Assembly: GCA_947039985.1 (NCBI GenBank)
Contig: CAMRAP010000050.1
Location: forward strand, 1-9,964
Direction: 5' to 3'
DNA length: 9,964 nucleotides
From: an uncultured Odoribacter sp.
GTDB taxonomy: Bacteria > Bacteroidota > Bacteroidia > Bacteroidales > Marinifilaceae
The notes under the pieces are model-generated. The model saw only the letters and a list, made by a program, of their open reading frames with translations, was not told where the DNA came from and did no database searches. The translations under genes and the position numbers were made by a program. Shown here piece by piece: positions 7,949 to 9,964 of this stretch. How positions within the stretch are numbered: the first letter of the stretch is position 1; each line of letters opens with the position of its first letter.

Positions 7949-8521
7949 ATGTTGAATATTGCGTTATTTGGTCCTCCTTGTGCAGGAAAAGGAACTCAAG
8001 CAAAGAAAATCGTAGAGAAGTATAATTTAGTTCATCTTTCTACTGGTGATATGATTCGTAAAGAAATTTCAGAAGGTACGAAATTGGGGCAGATGGCTCA
8101 AGGTATTATTAACCGTGGAGAATTTCTATCTGATGAATTTGTCGTGAAGATGATAAAGAATAGTATTAGTAATTCTAAAGAAGTGAATGGTTTTTTATTT
8201 GATGGTTTTCCACGTACAGTTGTGCAAGCTGAGATGTTGGATGAAATGCTAGAGACTGAAGGACAGCTATTGAAGGCTTTATTTTGTATAGAGGTTCCGT
8301 TTGAGAATTTGAAGAGCAGAATGTTAGAAAGAGCAAAGACTGAAGGACGTGCTGATGATAATGAGACTGCAATAGAACAACGTTTTCGTGAATATAAGAG
8401 TAAGACAATACCAGTAGCTAATTACTATAAGGAAAAAGGGATGCATGTAAACATACCTGGTAATCATCCTGTTGATGAAGTTTTTAGTTCGATATCTGAC
8501 GTTTTAGAAACAATGATATAA
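7949..8521 (+). CDS. adk: Adenylate kinase, short (zinc-less LID) type, with Cys in the P-loop
   Basis: Adenylate kinase interconverts ATP + AMP and 2 ADP and sets the cytoplasmic adenylate balance. The 190 residues match the short form usual in Bacteroidota, in which the long LID domain is replaced by a short loop (RADDNET, 134-140). Other motifs: the P-loop GPPCAGKGT (8-16, Lys14), the AMP-binding LSTGDMIRKE (30-39), the core DGFPRT (85-90) and arginines at 145 and 147 in EQRFREY. The oddity is Cys11, where the family has a nearly invariant Gly (GxPGxGKGT); codon 7979-7981 is TGT, one base from GGT. All other catalytic residues appear intact, so I expect a working enzyme, but altered kinetics or a paralogous role cannot be excluded. 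The ATG follows an A-run with no Shine-Dalgarno. The gene appears monocistronic. Confidence 0.94.
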   Translation: MLNIALFGPPCAGKGTQAKKIVEKYNLVHLSTGDMIRKEISEGTKLGQMAQGIINRGEFLSDEFVVKMIKNSISNSKEVNGFLFDGFPRTVVQAEMLDEMLETEGQLLKALFCIEVPFENLKSRMLERAKTEGRADDNETAIEQRFREYKSKTIPVANYYKEKGMHVNIPGNHPVDEVFSSISDVLETMI

Positions 8522-8533
8522 GAGAATATTGAG

Positions 8534-8583
8534 TTCTCCAAGGAGCAACTAAACTCTTGGAGAAAAAAAAACAATGTTTTTTT
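8534..8583 (+). terminator. Possible weak adk terminator
   Basis: A 9-bp perfect stem (8534-8542 pairing with 8556-8564) with a 13-base loop begins 13 bases after the adk stop codon. It is followed first by an A-run and only later by seven T residues (8577-8583), so the T-tract is displaced from the stem. It may terminate poorly, or act as a processing or stabilising hairpin at the 3' end. Confidence 0.4.
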
Positions 8584-8600
8584 ATGAATAGTATGAATTA

Positions 8601-8634
8601 TTTGATGGCTAATAGAAAAAAAAGACTATATTTG
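8601..8634 (+). promoter_or_regulatory. Probable distal promoter (P1) of the rpmB operon
   Basis: TTTG at 8601-8604 and TATATTTG at 8627-8634 match the Bacteroidota -33 (TTTG) and -7 (TAnnTTTG) elements, with a 22-base spacer, slightly longer than the usual 19-21. Transcription would start about 120 bases before rpmB. Confidence 0.55.
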
Positions 8635-8692
8635 TCGTCGGAAATAGTGGAATATTTTTGAGGAGAAAAAAGAAGTCATTTTTTGAGACAGA

Positions 8693-8724
8693 TTTGTTTT
8701 TGTTGAAAAAAAGTACTTTCTTTG
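8693..8724 (+). promoter_or_regulatory. Probable proximal promoter (P2) of the rpmB operon
   Basis: TTTG at 8693-8696 is followed after exactly 20 bases by TTTCTTTG at 8717-8724, which has one mismatch to TAnnTTTG. The ideal spacing supports it despite the mismatch. The leader from here would be about 30 bases. Together with P1 it suggests tandem promoters for a highly expressed ribosomal operon. Confidence 0.5.
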
Positions 8725-8763
8725 CACTCTGTTTGGAAAAGCGTTTATAAAAAATACTGAGAG

Positions 8764-9006
8764 ATGTCAAGAGTTTGTCAAATAACTGGAAAAAAAGCAA
8801 TGGTTGGAAACCACGTTTCTCACTCTAAAAGAAGAGTGAAGAGAACGTTCTCAATCAACCTATTCAAGAGAAATTTTTATTGGCCTGAGGAAGATAAATG
8901 GATTCGTCTGAATGTTTCAGCGAGCGGTCTTCGTTTGATTAATAAAAAAGGTTTGAGTTCATGTTTAAAAGAAGCTACTGCAGCTGGATTAATTAAAACA
9001 ATTTAA
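8764..9006 (+). CDS. rpmB: 50S ribosomal protein L28 (bL28)
   Basis: bL28 is a structural protein of the large ribosomal subunit. The 80 residues are typical for the family, opening with MSRVCQITGKKAMVGN and NHVSHSKRRVKRTF, then VSASGLRLINKKGLSS in the second half. Only one cysteine of the possible zinc set near the N-terminus is present, so this is probably a zinc-free form. It is the first gene of a tight operon: rpmG begins 11 bases after its stop codon. Two candidate promoters lie in the 242-base upstream gap. The ATG at 8764 is where homology begins. Confidence 0.97.
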   Translation: MSRVCQITGKKAMVGNHVSHSKRRVKRTFSINLFKRNFYWPEEDKWIRLNVSASGLRLINKKGLSSCLKEATAAGLIKTI

Positions 9007-9017
9007 AATTATTGACG

Positions 9018-9206
9018 ATGGCAAAGAAAGCTAAAGGAAATAGAGTGCAGGTAATTCTTGAATGTACAGAGCACAAAGCATCAGGTGTAGCAGGAATGTC
9101 TAGATACATTACTACTAAAAATAGAAAAAACAAGCCTGAAAGATTGGAATTAAAGAAATACAATCCGTATTTGAAAAAAGTAACATTACATCGCGAGATA
9201 AAATAA
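9018..9206 (+). CDS. rpmG: 50S ribosomal protein L33 (bL33)
   Basis: bL33 is a small protein of the large ribosomal subunit near the E site. The 62 residues start MAKKAKGNRVQVILECTE and include SRYITTKNRKNKPERLELKKYNP, close to what I recall for other Bacteroidales. The frame is open from a TTG at 9012, but the ATG at 9018 is preferred because MAKKAKGNR is the conserved N-terminus. A single cysteine (in ECTE) and no CxxC pairs mark the zinc-independent form. It lies between rpmB (11-base gap) and the DUF4295 gene (7-base gap), clearly in one operon. Confidence 0.97.
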   Translation: MAKKAKGNRVQVILECTEHKASGVAGMSRYITTKNRKNKPERLELKKYNPYLKKVTLHREIK

Positions 9207-9213
9207 TTGAACT

Positions 9214-9366
9214 ATGGCAAAGAAAACCGTTGCAACACTAAAAACTGGAGATGGTAAAGGTTACGCTAAAGTAATCAAAATGGTGAAATCTCCTAAAACT
9301 GGAGCCTATATGTTTAAAGAGCAGATGGTTACTAGTGATCAGGTTAAAGAAACCTTGAACAAGTAA
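9214..9366 (+). CDS. DUF4295 family small protein
   Basis: This 50-residue ORF starts at an ATG 7 bases after rpmG and ends in TAA just before the operon terminator. The protein begins MAKKTVATLKTGDGKG and contains KVIKMVKSPKTGAY, the conserved core of the DUF4295 family, which I know as a Bacteroidota protein encoded next to L28 and L33. It is small and Lys-rich, with no signal peptide, membrane segment or cysteine. Position and basic character suggest a ribosome-associated role, but no function is established to my knowledge. The ORF is easily missed because of its length; family similarity, tight spacing and terminator position support it as a real gene. Confidence 0.93.
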   Translation: MAKKTVATLKTGDGKGYAKVIKMVKSPKTGAYMFKEQMVTSDQVKETLNK

Positions 9367-9383
9367 TTACATGTATCATGTAT

Positions 9384-9418
9384 AAAAAAAAGATGTCTTT
9401 TTAAAAGGCATCTTTTTT
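9384..9418. terminator. Bidirectional intrinsic terminator between the rpmB operon and ruvC
   Basis: An 8-bp core stem (9392-9399 pairing with 9405-9412, one T-G wobble) is flanked by an A-run (9384-9391) and a T-run (9413-9418), so each strand sees a hairpin followed by T residues. It can end the rpmB-rpmG-DUF4295 transcript from the left and the ruvC transcript from the right. A small separate 6-bp hairpin (9368-9373 with 9377-9382) precedes it. Confidence 0.9.
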
Positions 9419-9421
9419 GTG

Positions 9422-9964
9422 TTATATCAATTTGTTAGGATTCTTCTTTACAAAATCGCTCCAGTTCCTACAAACATCGCCTTTAGCCGCTAGTGGGTTA
9501 CTGCTTTGTAAATAGTGGCAGTAAGCTATAGCAATTGCATCTGTTTCATCAAATAGTTTAGTGCTGGTATCTATTGCCATAAACTTACTTAATAGTAGTG
9601 ATATTTGTTCTTTTGATGCATCACCTGAGCCTGTTACACTCATTTTAATTTTCTTAGGGGCATATTCGAAAATAGGAATATCACGCTGTAGTGCAGCTGC
9701 AATGGCTACTCCTTGCGCTCTTCCTAGTTTCAACATCGATTGTACATTTTTACCAAAAAATTGGGATTCAATAGCTAACTCGTCTGGTTGATAAGTGTCA
9801 ATGACTTGAAGTGTGCGTTTAAAAATACGTTGCAACTTAATATATGGGTCAGTAAGTTTCTTCATATCCACCACCCCTGAAACAACTAATTCTGGTTTAC
9901 TTTTTCTATCAGCAACCTTGATTATGGCATATCCCATAAAATTTGTTCCTGGGTCGATACCCAT
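9422..9964 (-). CDS. ruvC: Holliday junction resolvase RuvC, start probably beyond window edge
   Basis: RuvC is the dimeric endonuclease that cleaves Holliday junctions symmetrically, working with the RuvAB branch-migration complex. The 180 visible residues include all four acidic active-site positions: Asp4 in GIDPGT, Glu66 in AIESQFFGKN, and Asp139 and Asp142 in FDETDAIAIAYCH. GRAQGVAIAA (81-90) is also conserved. The visible Met sits immediately before GIDPGT at the last base of the window. RuvC proteins usually have several residues before this motif, often with a hydrophobic residue at that position, so the real start may lie a few codons upstream, outside the window. The 3' end is complete and abuts the bidirectional terminator. 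The function is certain; only the start is open. Confidence 0.95.
   Translation of the reverse strand: MGIDPGTNFMGYAIIKVADRKSKPELVVSGVVDMKKLTDPYIKLQRIFKRTLQVIDTYQPDELAIESQFFGKNVQSMLKLGRAQGVAIAAALQRDIPIFEYAPKKIKMSVTGSGDASKEQISLLLSKFMAIDTSTKLFDETDAIAIAYCHYLQSSNPLAAKGDVCRNWSDFVKKNPNKLI

Noticed and set aside
8522..8763. Riboswitch or structured RNA before rpmB
   Set aside because: Apart from the hairpin just behind adk, I found only weak A/T pairings and no known motif.
8609..8800. 63-codon - strand ORF across the rpmB leader
   Set aside because: It is a Phe/Lys-rich translation of A/T-rich promoter DNA and overlaps the rpmB start; no family is recognisable.
9012..9014. TTG as the rpmG start codon
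   Set aside because: The ATG at 9018 gives the conserved MAKKAKGNR N-terminus and the usual 62-residue length.
1..9964. Mobile element, CRISPR array, tRNA/rRNA, phage or defence genes
   Set aside because: No repeats in array form, transposase, integrase or RNA gene sequence is visible; nearly all sequence is accounted for by core genes.

Overview
The window reads as an ordinary housekeeping stretch of an AT-rich Bacteroidota chromosome, most likely order Bacteroidales. Four things point there. The 50-residue DUF4295 protein sits directly after L28 and L33, an arrangement I know from Bacteroidota. Several genes are preceded by the Bacteroidota -7 promoter element TAnnTTTG. No start codon has a Shine-Dalgarno sequence; the leaders are A/T-rich instead. 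The OmpA-family porin resembles the Pgm6/Pgm7 type of Porphyromonas. The species cannot be named from the sequence alone.

Left part, + strand (1-4103): the C-terminal two thirds of IspH (last step of the MEP isoprenoid pathway) is followed 8 bases later by ATP-dependent phosphofructokinase PfkA. A strong intrinsic terminator closes this unit. PriA, the replication-restart helicase, follows and probably has its own promoter.

Middle part, - strand (4115-7714): a class A penicillin-binding protein (bifunctional cell-wall synthase) ends 11 bases from the priA stop codon. Upstream of it lies an OmpA-family outer-membrane protein. The two are separate transcription units: an intrinsic terminator behind ompA is followed at once by the PBP promoter, and the two signals overlap or abut. 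The PBP builds peptidoglycan and the OmpA C-domain binds it, so both are envelope genes, but the sequence does not show co-regulation.

Right part, + strand (7949-9366): a short-type adenylate kinase with an unusual cysteine in its P-loop, then the compact ribosomal operon rpmB-rpmG-DUF4295 behind two probable tandem promoters. A bidirectional terminator separates this operon from ruvC, which runs in from the right edge on the - strand.

I see no mobile element, CRISPR array, tRNA/rRNA, toxin-antitoxin pair or defence cluster, and no evidence of a new biological system. The points most worth a second look are the adenylate kinase P-loop substitution, the small DUF4295 gene, and the back-to-back terminator/promoter junctions.
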